From: AC-32 sp963716865
GTDB lineage: Bacteria > Actinomycetota > Thermoleophilia > Gaiellales > Gaiellaceae
Assembly: GCA_963716865.1 (NCBI GenBank)
Contig: CAVQUF010000003.1
Span: 186,001-250,000 of the forward strand
Length of the DNA: 64,000 nucleotides
Direction of reading: 5' to 3'
Shown here: one piece after another, positions 24,276 to 33,408 of the stretch
Layout: each line of letters starts with the position of its first letter
Position numbering within the stretch: the first letter of the stretch is position 1
Translations under genes and position numbers: made by a program
The notes under the pieces: generated by a model
What the model was told of the DNA's origin: nothing
What the model saw: only the letters and a program-made list of their open reading frames with translations
Databases searched by the model: none

Positions 24276-24890
24276 ATGAACAGGTTCGAGCAAGCTGTCT
24301 ACGACTGCATGATCCCGACGGCCGAGCTCCTGGAGGAGACGACCAAGCCGCTGCACCGCGCGATCCTGCTCAACTTCTGGCGCCACGTGCACCTCGAGGG
24401 CGCCGGGGAGTACGAGCGGATCGTGGCGCCCGACATGATGGTCGACGAGCCCGTCTACCGGGTCACCTGGGGAGCGAACCCCGCGGTGATCGAAGGCAAG
24501 GAGGGCGTACTCGGCTTCTACAACAGCGTCGGCGACTCCGTGCTGTGGCACTCCGACGACCGGCTCGCGGTCGGCGACTGGGGAATCTGCGACGAGATCA
24601 CGTTCCACCAGCTCGCCCGCGGCGCCGACCTGAAGGCCGTCGGCTACGGCGTCGAGGACGACGACGCGCTCTACCACGCCGCAAGCCGGCAGGCGTTCAT
24701 CTGGCCGTACGACAGCCAGGCGCGTCTCGCCGGCGAGCATCTGTACGAGGACAAGACGAGCCTCGTGATCGAGGAGGTGAGCGCCGAGGAAGCCATCACC
24801 CCGGCGCGGGTCCGGGAGATCCACGCGGAGCAGCTGGCGAAGCTCGAGGCTGGGCGCGGCGAGAACTTCTGGGTTCTCGCGGCCGCCTAG
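24276..24890 (+). CDS. SnoaL-like (NTF2-fold) domain hypothetical protein
   Basis: A 204-residue protein. The middle (AILLNFWRHVHLEGAGEYERIVAPDMMVDEPVYRV, then GKEGVLGFYNSV) looks like the cone-shaped NTF2/SnoaL fold, with a further helical C-terminal part. I see no catalytic signature, so substrate and reaction are unknown. The ATG at 24276 follows GAGGAG. That ribosome site is itself the 3' arm of a possible 7-bp hairpin: GCTCCTC at 24239-24245 can pair with GAGGAGC at 24263-24269. A terminator-like hairpin follows the stop, so it seems to be a single-gene unit. Confidence 0.7.
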   Translation: MNRFEQAVYDCMIPTAELLEETTKPLHRAILLNFWRHVHLEGAGEYERIVAPDMMVDEPVYRVTWGANPAVIEGKEGVLGFYNSVGDSVLWHSDDRLAVGDWGICDEITFHQLARGADLKAVGYGVEDDDALYHAASRQAFIWPYDSQARLAGEHLYEDKTSLVIEEVSAEEAITPARVREIHAEQLAKLEAGRGENFWVLAAA

Positions 24891-24898
24891 AAAAACAT

Positions 24899-24927
24899 CA
24901 GGCGGGGCCGCCGCCCGGCCCCGCCTG
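24899..24927 (+). terminator. Rho-independent-type hairpin after the SnoaL-like gene
   Basis: CAGGCGGGGCCG (24899-24910) pairs perfectly with CGGCCCCGCCTG (24916-24927) around a 5-base loop, starting nine bases after the stop codon at 24890. It is preceded by an A run (AAAAA). The 220 bp that follow up to the next gene contain no other clear element; I looked for a SAM or SAH riboswitch there and found no match by eye. Confidence 0.7.
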
Positions 24928-25147
24928 AGTCTCCCGTGAGAGAGCCGCAGTTACATCGGTGGGCCCCGCCGCATCGGGCCCGAACCGTTTCGACTGAGCT
25001 GCCCTCGCCGCATCGGGGCGCTCCGTCGTATGCAGCCTGAGTATCGCGGCGGGGGGGTGGTTGATCTATCCCTCGTTCCTGGTTGACCGGGGCGGTTCAC
25101 TAACCAATCGCGCCCGGATGAGAGCGCGAAAGTAGAGTCGAACCCGT

Positions 25148-26962
25148 ATGAGCAGCCGCTTCGAAGAACGTCTCGCCTCCGGCCCGGTGGTGGTCGGAGA
25201 CGGCGGCATGGGCACGCTCGTCACGAGCGCAGTCCCTCGTTTGCGCTGCCCCGAGGAGGCGAACCTCAAGTCGCCGGAGAGCGTCGAGACGCTCCATACG
25301 AGTTTCATACGCGCGGGGGCCGACCTGATCGAGACGAACACGTTCGGCGCCAACCGCCACAAGCTGGCGCAGGTCTTCCTCGAGGACGAGCTCGAGCGGA
25401 TCAACGGCGCAGGCGTGAAGCTCGCGCGCGAGGCGCGCGAGGTCTCGGGCCGCGACGTCTTCATAGCCGGCTCGATCGGCCCGCTCGGCGACTCGCGCGC
25501 GCTCATGCCCGAGGAACGGGCCGAGATCTTCGCCGAGCAGGCCGCGATCCTAGACGGTCGCGGCGTCGACCTGCTCATGGTCGAGACGTTCTACGAGCTC
25601 GACGAGCTGGAGGCCGCGATCGCCGCGGTTCGCAGCGTCTCCTCGCTCCCGATCGTCGCCACGCTGACCTTCGACGAGGGCGCCGAGACACTCGCCGGCG
25701 TGACCGCGGCCGACGCGGCCGCGCGGCTGCGCCCCCTGAGCCTCGCCGCGATCGGCGCCAACCACGGCGCCGGGCTCCACGCCGCCCTGGCGGCGCTCGA
25801 GGCCATGTGCTCCGAGGACGGCCCGCCGCTCGCCGCGCTGCCGAACGTCGGCCTCGCGAGCCTTTCCGGCGGCCGCGTCATCTACCCGCATGCGACGCCC
25901 GAGTACTTCGCCGAGTTCGCCGCGCACGCCCGCAAGCTCGGCGCCCGCCTGATCGGCGGCTGCTGCGGGACGACCCCGGTCGAGATCGCGGCCATCCGCT
26001 CTGCGGTCGAGGAGGAGCGCGAGCCGGCCGCGCCGCTGGACGTGCTCGAGCGCGATCTTCCCGAGCCGGACCTCGGCGGCGGCCCGCACGAGACCGAGCT
26101 CACCCGGATGCTCCGCGAGGGCGAGTGGGTGACCTGCGTCGAGCTCGACCCGCCGAAGGGCGGTACGTACGACGCGATGCTGGCCGTCGCCAGGACGCTG
26201 AAGGCCTCCGGCAAGGTCGGCTTCGTGGACATCAACGACAACCCGATGGCCCGGGCTCGCGCGAACGCGCTCATGGCCGCGGTCGCGATCGAGCGCGACT
26301 GCGAGCTGGAGACCATCCCCCACCTCACCCCGCGCGACACCTCGATCATGGGGCTCGAGTCGCTGCTCCTCGGCGCACACGCGGAGGGCGTCCGCAACGT
26401 CCTCTCGGTGACGGGCGACCCGCCCGAGGTCGGCGACTACCCGGGCTCGCAGGGCGTCTACGACGTGGACTCGATCGGGCTCTCGCGGATCGTCACGCAC
26501 CTGAACCGCGGCGAGGACTACAACGGCAAGGGCATCGACGCGCCGACCTCGTTCTTCCTCGGCGTGGCCGTCAACCCGTCGGCCGACGACCTCGAGACCG
26601 AGCTCGACCGCTTCCGGCAGAAGGTCGAGGCGGGCGCGCGCTTCGCGATGACACAGGCGCTCTTCGACCTCTCCTACCTCGACCGCTTCGAGGAGCGCCT
26701 CGGCGGCTGGCCGCTCCCGGTCCTGGTCGGGATCTTCTACGTCCGCAGCTACCAGCTCGCGGTCCGGCTGCACAACGAGGTTCCGGGGATCGTCGTCCCC
26801 GAGGCCGTGCAGCGGCGGCTGGAGCGAGCGGGCCCGAATGCGGCGGCAGAAGGCCTCGCGCTCGCCCGGGAGCTCTACGCGGAGGCGCGAGACAAGGCGG
26901 CCGGCGTCTACGTGATCCCGCCGTTCAAGCAGCCCGAAGCGGCGCTCGAGCTCCTCGACTAG
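25148..26962 (+). CDS. Bifunctional homocysteine S-methyltransferase/methylenetetrahydrofolate reductase
   Basis: A 604-residue fusion. Residues 1-295 are a homocysteine methyltransferase barrel (VVGDGGMGTLV, DLIETNTFGANRHKL, LIGGCCGTTP). Residues 310-604 are a methylenetetrahydrofolate reductase (VTCVELDPPKGG, RNVLSVTGDPP, ARFAMTQALFD). Together they could make methyl-THF and transfer methyl groups to homocysteine. Two of the three zinc ligands are the Cys pair 272-273, but the first ligand position (Cys207 in Thermotoga MetH) is His206 here, in IGANHGAG. The order and length are those of YitJ-like proteins. A strong hairpin follows at 26973. Confidence 0.9.
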   Translation: MSSRFEERLASGPVVVGDGGMGTLVTSAVPRLRCPEEANLKSPESVETLHTSFIRAGADLIETNTFGANRHKLAQVFLEDELERINGAGVKLAREAREVSGRDVFIAGSIGPLGDSRALMPEERAEIFAEQAAILDGRGVDLLMVETFYELDELEAAIAAVRSVSSLPIVATLTFDEGAETLAGVTAADAAARLRPLSLAAIGANHGAGLHAALAALEAMCSEDGPPLAALPNVGLASLSGGRVIYPHATPEYFAEFAAHARKLGARLIGGCCGTTPVEIAAIRSAVEEEREPAAPLDVLERDLPEPDLGGGPHETELTRMLREGEWVTCVELDPPKGGTYDAMLAVARTLKASGKVGFVDINDNPMARARANALMAAVAIERDCELETIPHLTPRDTSIMGLESLLLGAHAEGVRNVLSVTGDPPEVGDYPGSQGVYDVDSIGLSRIVTHLNRGEDYNGKGIDAPTSFFLGVAVNPSADDLETELDRFRQKVEAGARFAMTQALFDLSYLDRFEERLGGWPLPVLVGIFYVRSYQLAVRLHNEVPGIVVPEAVQRRLERAGPNAAAEGLALARELYAEARDKAAGVYVIPPFKQPEAALELLD

Positions 26963-26972
26963 GCCGACACGC

Positions 26973-26998
26973 GAGGAGACCGCCGAAGCGGTCTCCTC
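26973..26998. terminator. Bidirectional terminator hairpin
   Basis: GAGGAGACCGC (26973-26983) pairs perfectly with GCGGTCTCCTC (26988-26998) around the tetraloop CGAA. It lies 11 bases after the stop of the methyltransferase/MTHFR gene and 21 bases beyond the stop of the convergent gene at 27019, so it can serve both. Confidence 0.75.
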
Positions 26999-27018
26999 GA
27001 GAGGCGGAGAGGCGGGGC

Positions 27019-27411
27019 CTAGTGGGCGAGCCCCCCGTGGTGCCGACTCCGCACGGCCACCGCGGCGGCTGTGGCGGCGATCAGGAAGGCCACAACGCCT
27101 GCTCCGATTCCGGCGTTGCCCCACTGGAAGTCGCTTCCCGTCGAAGCGACGGTGGTCGGCTGCGCCGGGGCCTGCAGGCCGGTGGAGATCTCGGTCGACA
27201 CTGCGTACGGCCGGTTCTGCTTCTGGTACCTCTGGTTCGCCATCAGCGTCAGGAACCAGGGATCGGCTTGCTGAGCCTGGCTCGACTGGTCGACCTTTGC
27301 GATCAGCGAGACCGGCTTGGCGGCCGCGTTGGTAGCGGGGATCACGGCGAAGAGCGCGAGTGCGACGACCAGGCCCTTCAGGATCCTCTTCCTCAGGATG
27401 CGCTTGTACAT
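27019..27411 (-). CDS. Small exported or membrane-anchored hypothetical protein
   Basis: A 130-residue protein with a basic N-terminus (YKRILRKRILKG) and a signal-like hydrophobic segment at about residues 13-30, ending ATNAAAK. A polar middle part rich in Gln/Asn follows, then a second hydrophobic segment (about 102-120) and a basic His-rich tail (RSRHHGGLAH). The layout is signal peptide, outside domain, C-terminal membrane anchor. I know no function. ATG 27411 is chosen because AAGGAG lies at good spacing; ATG 27444 is the alternative. It lies downstream of the LuxR-AAA gene on the same strand. Confidence 0.72.
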   Translation of the reverse strand: MYKRILRKRILKGLVVALALFAVIPATNAAAKPVSLIAKVDQSSQAQQADPWFLTLMANQRYQKQNRPYAVSTEISTGLQAPAQPTTVASTGSDFQWGNAGIGAGVVAFLIAATAAAVAVRSRHHGGLAH

Positions 27412-27491
27412 CGCTTCTCCTTCCCGGTGCGGTGCGTACGACATGCCACGACGGTACGCCCGCCCCGCCCCGATGGAAATCGGAGATACCC

Positions 27492-30252
27492 CTACGGTTT
27501 GGAGGCGCGTTCCGCGTCGTGCAGATGCCGCGCGAGCTCCCCGCGCGAGCGCAGGCCGAGCTTGGCGTAGACGCGCGAGAGGTTCGCCTCGACGGTCTTG
27601 ACCGACACGAAGAGCGCGGCGGCGACCTCCTTGTTCGAGCGGCCCTCGGCGACGAGCTCCGCGATCTGCCGCTCCGTGGCCGTCAGGCCGCCCTCGGACC
27701 GGCGGCGGCCGCCGATGCGCGCCAGCTCGGCCCGCGCACGATCCACGAAGGCAGACGCCGAAAGCTCCTCGAATGCGGCCGCTGCCTCCTCGAGCCGGTC
27801 GCGCGCGTCGGCCTTCCGCTTCGCGCGGCGCAGCGCGGCGCCGTAGACGAGCAGCGTCCGGGCGCGGTCGAAGGGAAGCGGCACCGCGTCGTGCTCGACG
27901 AGCGCCTGCTCGAAGGCGGCGAGCGCCTCGTCCAGCCGCCCGGAGGCGGCGGCGAGCAGGCCGCGACACCGAAGGGACGACGCGATCGCGCCACGCCGAC
28001 CGAGCCGAACCGCGTTGCCCTCGTACCAGTCGACCAGTTCGGCCGCCTCGTCGAGCCGGTCGAGGTCGACCAGCGCCTCGACGCGGTCGGGGACGTAGCG
28101 GGTCAGGCCGGGCTCGTCGATCCCCTCCGCCCGCGCGAGCTCGACCGCCGCGGCGAGCTGCTCTGCCGCCGCGGCCGCGCGGCCGAGAGAGAGCTCGAGC
28201 AGGCCGAGCGCGGCTGCCGCGAACTGCGAGACCGGCGCGAACTCCGTCGCCTGGCCGAGCACGAGCGCGGCCTCGGCCGCCTCCCGCGCCTCCGCCTCGC
28301 GGCCGCTGTGCGCGTCGGCCAACGCGCGGATCGCGAGCCCGTAGCCGACCAGCGCCTGCTGGCCCGCCTGGTCGGCGATCTCGCGCGCCGCCTCTGCGTT
28401 GCGGCGACCGCGGTCGAAGTCGCCGAGGAGACAGTCCGCCTGTGCGAGCAGGACGTAGACGTAGGCCAGCGATCCCTCGTCCCCGGCTTCCCGGGCGCGC
28501 TCGAGCAGCGTCTCGTAGCCGGAGCGCACCCCGCTCGCGTCCTCCCACCACATGCGTGCGACCGCGCGCGGTCCACTCGGGCTGGGCGATGATTCGCTCG
28601 GTCCCGACGGCGGGCTGGAGCGCGCATGCCGCCTCGAGGGTCTCCGTCGCCTCCGGCCGGCCGAGCGTCGCCTCGGCGAGCAGCTGCGAGCTGAGCGCCT
28701 GCGCCAGGAGCGCGTCGTCTCCGAGCTCCCGCGCGAGCGACGCGGCCTCCTTCGCGTGCTCGACCGCCTCGTCCAGGCGCCGCCGCCTCCGGAAGAGCTG
28801 GGCAGCCGCGCCTTCGAGCGCCCGGACCCGCACGCCGGCGTCGTCTCCGGCCTCGTCGGCGGCCTGCAGGAAGAGGTCGGTCGCAGCCGCGAGGTCGTCG
28901 GAGTAGGAACGCACGCGCGCGAGGCTCGTCAGGACGTCCGCCCGCTCCGGGCCCGGCTGGAGCTGCGCTGCGGCCTCCTCGAGGAGCACGATTCCTCGCC
29001 TGCTGTCGCCCGACTCGAAGTGGTAGTACCCGGCGGCGGCACACCGGCGCAGCCGGCTCTCCTCGAGCCCCGGCGGCGTCAGCTCCGCAGCCTCCTGGCT
29101 CAGTTGGGCGGCCGTCGCCGGTGCGCCGCGGGCCCTGGCGGTGCCGGCCGCCTTCTCGAGCGCCGAGGCCACCTTCTCGTCGGGGCCCGTCGCCGCCCGC
29201 GCGAGGTGGCGGGCGCACTCGACCGGGTCCCGCACCGCCTTCGCCAGCTGCCGGTGAACGTCGCGCCGCTCGGCGGGATCCGCGGATCCATAGGCGCCCG
29301 AGGCGAGCAGCGGATGGAGAAAGCGCACGCTGCCGTGGTCCAGCTCGACGAACCCCGCCGCCTCTGCGGCGGCGAGAGAGCCGGGCGCGGCGACCCGCTC
29401 GACGAGCCCGGCGGTCGGCTTCGACGCGGCCGCGGCCACGAGCAGCGCGCGCCGTGCGTCCTCCGGGAGCTCCTGCAGCCGCTCGTGCACGAGAACGTCC
29501 AGCGTCGGCGGCAGCGTCCCCGCCTCGAGCGTCTCCGGCGCACGCGCCAGCTCGAGCGCGAAGAACGGATTGCCGCCCGAGAGCTCGTGGATGCGGTGCA
29601 ACAGCGGCCGGGCCAGAACCGCCCCCAGCCGCTCCTGGAGCACCGCGTTCAGGGCCAGGAAGTCGAGCGGCCCGATCGGAACGCGCAGAAGCCGCTCCGC
29701 GGGAAGCGCCTCCTCGAGGCTCTCGTCGGTTCCGGGACGGCGCGCGGCGAGCAGGGCGACCGGCTCCTCGTCCAGCCTCCGGAACGCGAACTGCAGGGCC
29801 GCGGCCGACGGGCCGTCGAGCCACTGGACGTCGTCGATCGCCACCAGCACCGGCGCCTCGGCCGCCAGCGCGCGCAGCGCGTTCAGCAGCCCTGCCGCGA
29901 CGGCGCGCCGGTCCGTGCGCCCTCCGCCGGGAGTGTCGAGGAGCAGCGCCGCCTCCAGCGCCCGCCGCTGCGGCGGCGGCAGCTCGTCCGCGACGTCTCC
30001 GAGAGCCGGGGCCAGCAGGTCGGCGAGGCTCGAGAACGCCAGCCCCGCCTCGCTCTGCGCGGGAGCCGCGCGAAGGACGCGAACGCCGCTCGCCTCTGCG
30101 GCCTCGACCGTCGCCTGCCAGACCGTGGTCTTTCCGATCCCGGGGTCGCCCTCGACGACCACGCCTCTGGAAACGCCCACTGCAAAGAGGAACTCGTCGA
30201 TGGCGGCAAGTTCCTTCTCCCTGCCGACGGCGTGGGCAGCGGTGGTGGCCAT
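27492..30252 (-). pseudogene. LuxR family regulator with N-terminal AAA ATPase, frameshifted
   Basis: A large LAL-type regulator broken by one base. The N-terminal part (ATG 30252 to about 28565, some 560 residues) has Walker A GDPGIGKTT, Walker B VLVAIDDVQWLD and helical repeats. The C-terminal part (to 27492, about 350 residues) has TPR-like repeats and the HTH: LTATERQIAELVAEGRSNKEVA and VSVKTVEANLSRVYAKLGL. The frames join if one base of the GCGCGCG run near 28564-28570 is removed, giving about 915 residues, the usual family size. It is a true mutation or an indel error. Confidence 0.85.
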
Positions 30253-30283
30253 CAGCCCTCGTGGGGAATGGTACGACGACGCG

Positions 30284-31413
30284 CTAGCGGGCGCAGGGAC
30301 CGGTCGAGACCGGGCCGCGCGCGGAGGCGAGCGCCTGCCTTACGACCGCCGCGGGAATCCCGTAGCCGCCGGAGCCGCTCGCGCGCGCGGCGAACACGGT
30401 CGCCTGCACCGCGCCCGCGGCGTCGACCGCCGGCCCGCCCGAGTTTCCGTGGCGAACGACTCCGCTCAGGCTCGTCACGGTCCTCGTAACCGGGCCGCGG
30501 CCATACGCGTCGTCGCTCAGCAGGGTGACCGTCGTTCCGATCCGGCCCGGGACCGAGTTCAGCGGGCCGTCCTCCGGATAGCCCACGATCGCCACGGACG
30601 CGTTCTGCGCGGGATCGACGAACCGCAGCGGGCGGGCCGTGAGCCCCGGGACGCGCAGAATCGCAAGGTCGTTGCGCGAGTCGAAGGCGACCGCCTGGGC
30701 TCGGAGCGTCCGGCCCGAGAACGGCGTCACCGTCGTGTCGTCCTCGCCGGCGACGACGTGGGCCGCCGTGACGACCAGCCTCTGCGCCACCACCCAGCCG
30801 CTCCCCTCCACGCCCAGCCCGCAGGCGGTCCCGAGCACGCGCACGACGCTCGGCGCCGCGCGGCGCACGCCCGGCTGCCGCAGCACGCGCGGGTCGGGCG
30901 GCCGCGTCGGCACCGGCGGCCCGGTGAGGCTCTGGAACGGGTCGATCCGGCCGAGCGCGTTCAGGATCGTCCTCGGCGGCACGATCTCGTTCAGGCGCTG
31001 CAGCACCACCGACCGCTGCACGGAGCGTCGGAGCTGCGCCTGGCCCGGGAGCTGGAGCGCCATCGCCCCGAGCACCCAGACCGCCACGAGGCCCACGAGC
31101 GCGCCGGTGAGCACCCCGAACGCCGAGTCGACCGCGCGCAGGTTCCGGCGCTCGCGGCTCCTGACCGCTGCTCCGAGCGAGCTGCCGACCACCTCGAACA
31201 GGACCGCCAGCGTGACGCTCCAACGACCGCGAACATCGGCGCGTAGGGCGAGCTCGAGCCCTCCGACAGCAGGACCGGCGCGAGCCGGGCGCCGACGAGC
31301 GCGCCCACGACGAGGCCCGCCAGCGAGAGCCCGCTCCACACGAAGCCCTGCGCGGCGCCCCCGAGCGCGGCGAGCACCACAAACGCAACCGCGAGCCAGT
31401 CGACGATGGTCAC
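30284..31413 (-). pseudogene. MarP-like membrane serine protease (CvpA + trypsin domain), frameshifted
   Basis: The N-terminal part from GTG 31413 (VTIVDWLAVAFVVLAALGG) is a CvpA-type membrane domain. The frame breaks near 31219-31222 and resumes one base off with LAVLFEVVGSSLGAAV and the last helix. The C-terminal domain is a trypsin-like protease with catalytic His in TAAHVVAG, Asp in SRNDLAILRV and Ser in HGNSGGPAVD. Adding one base restores a protein of about 375 residues, matching the acid-resistance periplasmic protease MarP family. The start overlaps the divergent NTF2-like gene by a few bases. It is a real lesion or an indel error. Confidence 0.82.
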
Positions 31414-31864
31414 CACGGTTAGGCTACGGACCTTGGACGGGCCGGAGCTGCAGGAGTTCATCGACCGCTACAACGCGGCGTGGAACGACCACGACGTCGA
31501 GGCGATCGTCTCGATGCACACCGAGGACTCGGTCTTCGAGAACCACGTCACCGGCGACGTCAACGTCGGCCGCGAGCAGATCGGGAAGGCGATCGCGGGC
31601 ATCTTCTCCGTCTTCCCCGACCTGAGCTTCGAGGGGCGCCGCACCTACATCCGCGAGGACCTGGTCGTCCAGGAGTGGACCGCGCGCGGCACGCACGAGG
31701 GCACGATGACGCGCTCCGGGATCGAGGTGCCGCCGACCGGCCGCAAGGTCGAGTACAGGGGCATGGACGTGATCCCGATCCGCGACGGCCTCGTCGCCCG
31801 CAAGGACGTCTACTCGGACTCGGTCACCCTCCTGCGCCAGCTCGGACTGACCGAGATCTCCTAG
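31406..31864 (+). CDS. SnoaL-like ester cyclase-type protein
   Basis: A 152-residue NTF2-fold protein. EFIDRYNAAWNDHDVEAIVSMHTEDSVFENH (about residues 14-44) and AIAGIFSVFPDLSFEGRRTYI match the SnoaL/ester cyclase group, and GIEVPPTGRKVEYRGMDVIPIRDGL is the usual distal strand. Such proteins are found in polyketide cyclisation but also in many unknown roles. The ATG at 31406 overlaps the start of the divergent MarP-like gene; a TTG near 31432 may be the real start, which would leave a short promoter region. The tRNA-Asp gene follows 19 bp after the stop. Confidence 0.78.
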   Translation: MVTTVRLRTLDGPELQEFIDRYNAAWNDHDVEAIVSMHTEDSVFENHVTGDVNVGREQIGKAIAGIFSVFPDLSFEGRRTYIREDLVVQEWTARGTHEGTMTRSGIEVPPTGRKVEYRGMDVIPIRDGLVARKDVYSDSVTLLRQLGLTEIS

Positions 31865-31883
31865 CTAGACTGTCCGCGCTCCC

Positions 31884-31957
<74 letters not shown>

Positions 31958-32009
31958 CTTCTAGCACGAACTTCGTCGCGGCTGTGGTCTCCCGTGCCGC
32001 TAGTGTCGG

Positions 32010-33140
32010 GTGGTGGAGGCTCGTGCCCGATCGACGCGCCTAGGGCTGCAGACGGCTACCGTCGTCGTGGCGGCCGTCGTCCTAGCTGCGGCTGGGACCC
32101 CAGGGAGCGGCCGGGTGAGCGCGCCCGCACGCGCGGGTAACGCAGCGCCGACGCTGGCGGAGCTGATCGGCCAGAAGCTTGTCGTGCGAATGAAGGGCAC
32201 AGCACCTTCCGCGTCGCTGCTCACTCGGGCGCGCATGGGCCGAATCGGTGGCGTCATCTTGCACCGCGACAACCTCAGCTCGGCCGCCGGCCTGCGCGCG
32301 ATCACAAGCAGGCTGCAGCGGGCGGCAACCGCTGGGGGGCAGCCGCCCCTCCTGATCGCCGTCGACCAGGAAGGCGGACCGGTCAAGACGGTGCCGTGGA
32401 TCCCGCCCACGCTTTCCCCCCCGCAGATGGGGACGCTGGGCTCGGGCAGGACGGCGCTCGCGCAGGGACAGCGCACCGGCGTGGCGTTGCGCAGCCTCGG
32501 GATCAACACCGACTTCGCCCCGTTAGCCGACGTTCCGGCCTCGACCGCGTCCTTTCTCTACCGGCAAGGACGAACGTGGTCGTTCAGCGTCCACCCGACT
32601 GCGAGCCTCTCCGGCTGGTTTCTAATCGGTCTGGGCGAACGCGGCGCATTCGCAACCGCCAAGCACTTTCCCGGCCTCGGCCTGGCGACGCGCGACACCG
32701 ACAGCTTCGTCGTCCGGATCAGAGCGACAAAGGCCGCGCTCGCCCCCGGTCTGAGGCCGTACCGAACGGCGATCGCCGATCGCGTCCCCCTGATCATGCT
32801 CTCGAACGCCGTCTACACCGCCTACGACAAGAGCAATGCGGCCGGCTGGTCGACGGCGATCGGGACGACGCTCCTACGCCAAACGCTCGGCTTCCGAGGC
32901 GCGACGATCACCGACTCCCTTGACGGCGCCGCCCACGCGCAGCACGTCGGCGCCGCCGCGCTGGCGATCCGCGCCGCGAATGCCGGCACCGACCTTCTCC
33001 TTCTGACCGCCTCCGAGAAGGGCTCCCAAGGGGTGTACGACTCGTTGCTTCGCGCCGTCGCCAACGGCAGGATGAGCTACCCGCGTCTGCTCGCCTCCTA
33101 CCAGCGGATCCTTGCGCTGAAAAAGCGGGCTCGAGACTAG
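32010..33140 (+). CDS. Glycoside hydrolase family 3 N-terminal domain protein, exported
   Basis: A 376-residue protein with a basic N-terminus and signal-like segment (about residues 13-28). The GH3 barrel follows: LAELIGQKLVVRMKG, IGGVILHRDNLSS, LLIAVDQEGGPVKTV, and AKHFPGLGLATRDTDSF. The nucleophile is probably the Asp of ATITDSLDG. In NagZ beta-hexosaminidases the loop after KHFPG holds an Asp-His acid/base pair (DSH); here it reads DTDSF without His, so activity may differ. The role could be cleavage of N-acetylglucosaminyl linkages of the wall. GTG 32010 is the likely start. It is the first gene after tRNA-Asp. Confidence 0.83.
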   Translation: MVEARARSTRLGLQTATVVVAAVVLAAAGTPGSGRVSAPARAGNAAPTLAELIGQKLVVRMKGTAPSASLLTRARMGRIGGVILHRDNLSSAAGLRAITSRLQRAATAGGQPPLLIAVDQEGGPVKTVPWIPPTLSPPQMGTLGSGRTALAQGQRTGVALRSLGINTDFAPLADVPASTASFLYRQGRTWSFSVHPTASLSGWFLIGLGERGAFATAKHFPGLGLATRDTDSFVVRIRATKAALAPGLRPYRTAIADRVPLIMLSNAVYTAYDKSNAAGWSTAIGTTLLRQTLGFRGATITDSLDGAAHAQHVGAAALAIRAANAGTDLLLLTASEKGSQGVYDSLLRAVANGRMSYPRLLASYQRILALKKRARD

Positions 33141-33310
33141 GGCGGCGATCTACGACGCGGCAGTGGCGATCGAGGAGCGGCTACAGGCACCGGGCCAGCT
33201 CAGCCAAGAGAAGGCACGCCGCCCCGGTGGCAGGCCCTTAGCAGGTTGCCCCGGCGCGGAAGTTCGTGGACGTACCGTCTTCCGTGCTAGCAGAGAAACG
33301 GATCATCGCC

Positions 33311-33346
33311 CGAAGTCCGCCCGCTCGGTGGGCATGACGACTTCGG
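33311..33346. repeat. Inverted hairpin repeat, copy 1
   Basis: CGAAGTC and GACTTCG flank GCCCGC and GTGGGC, giving two stacked stems with small interruptions (33311-33345). The same arrangement, with CGAAAGTC/GACTTTCG and GCCCGC/GCGGGC, occurs at 39157-39193. The arms differ between copies in a paired manner (extra A and T), so the pairing is kept. It lies in the 268-bp gap between the GH3 gene and the convergent phosphoesterase; I see no other feature in that gap. Confidence 0.65.
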
Positions 33347-33408
33347 CCCAGCCTCCTGTCTCGATCCGAGCCGAAGCGAGCTGCGGCCGGCGGCCGCACG
33401 GTCGGCGC

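Noticed and set aside
24928..25147. SAM, SAH or cobalamin riboswitch in front of the homocysteine methyltransferase gene
   Set aside because: The region is GC-rich with repeated GCCGCATCGGG blocks, but I could not find the conserved cores of these riboswitches by eye. A covariance model search would decide.
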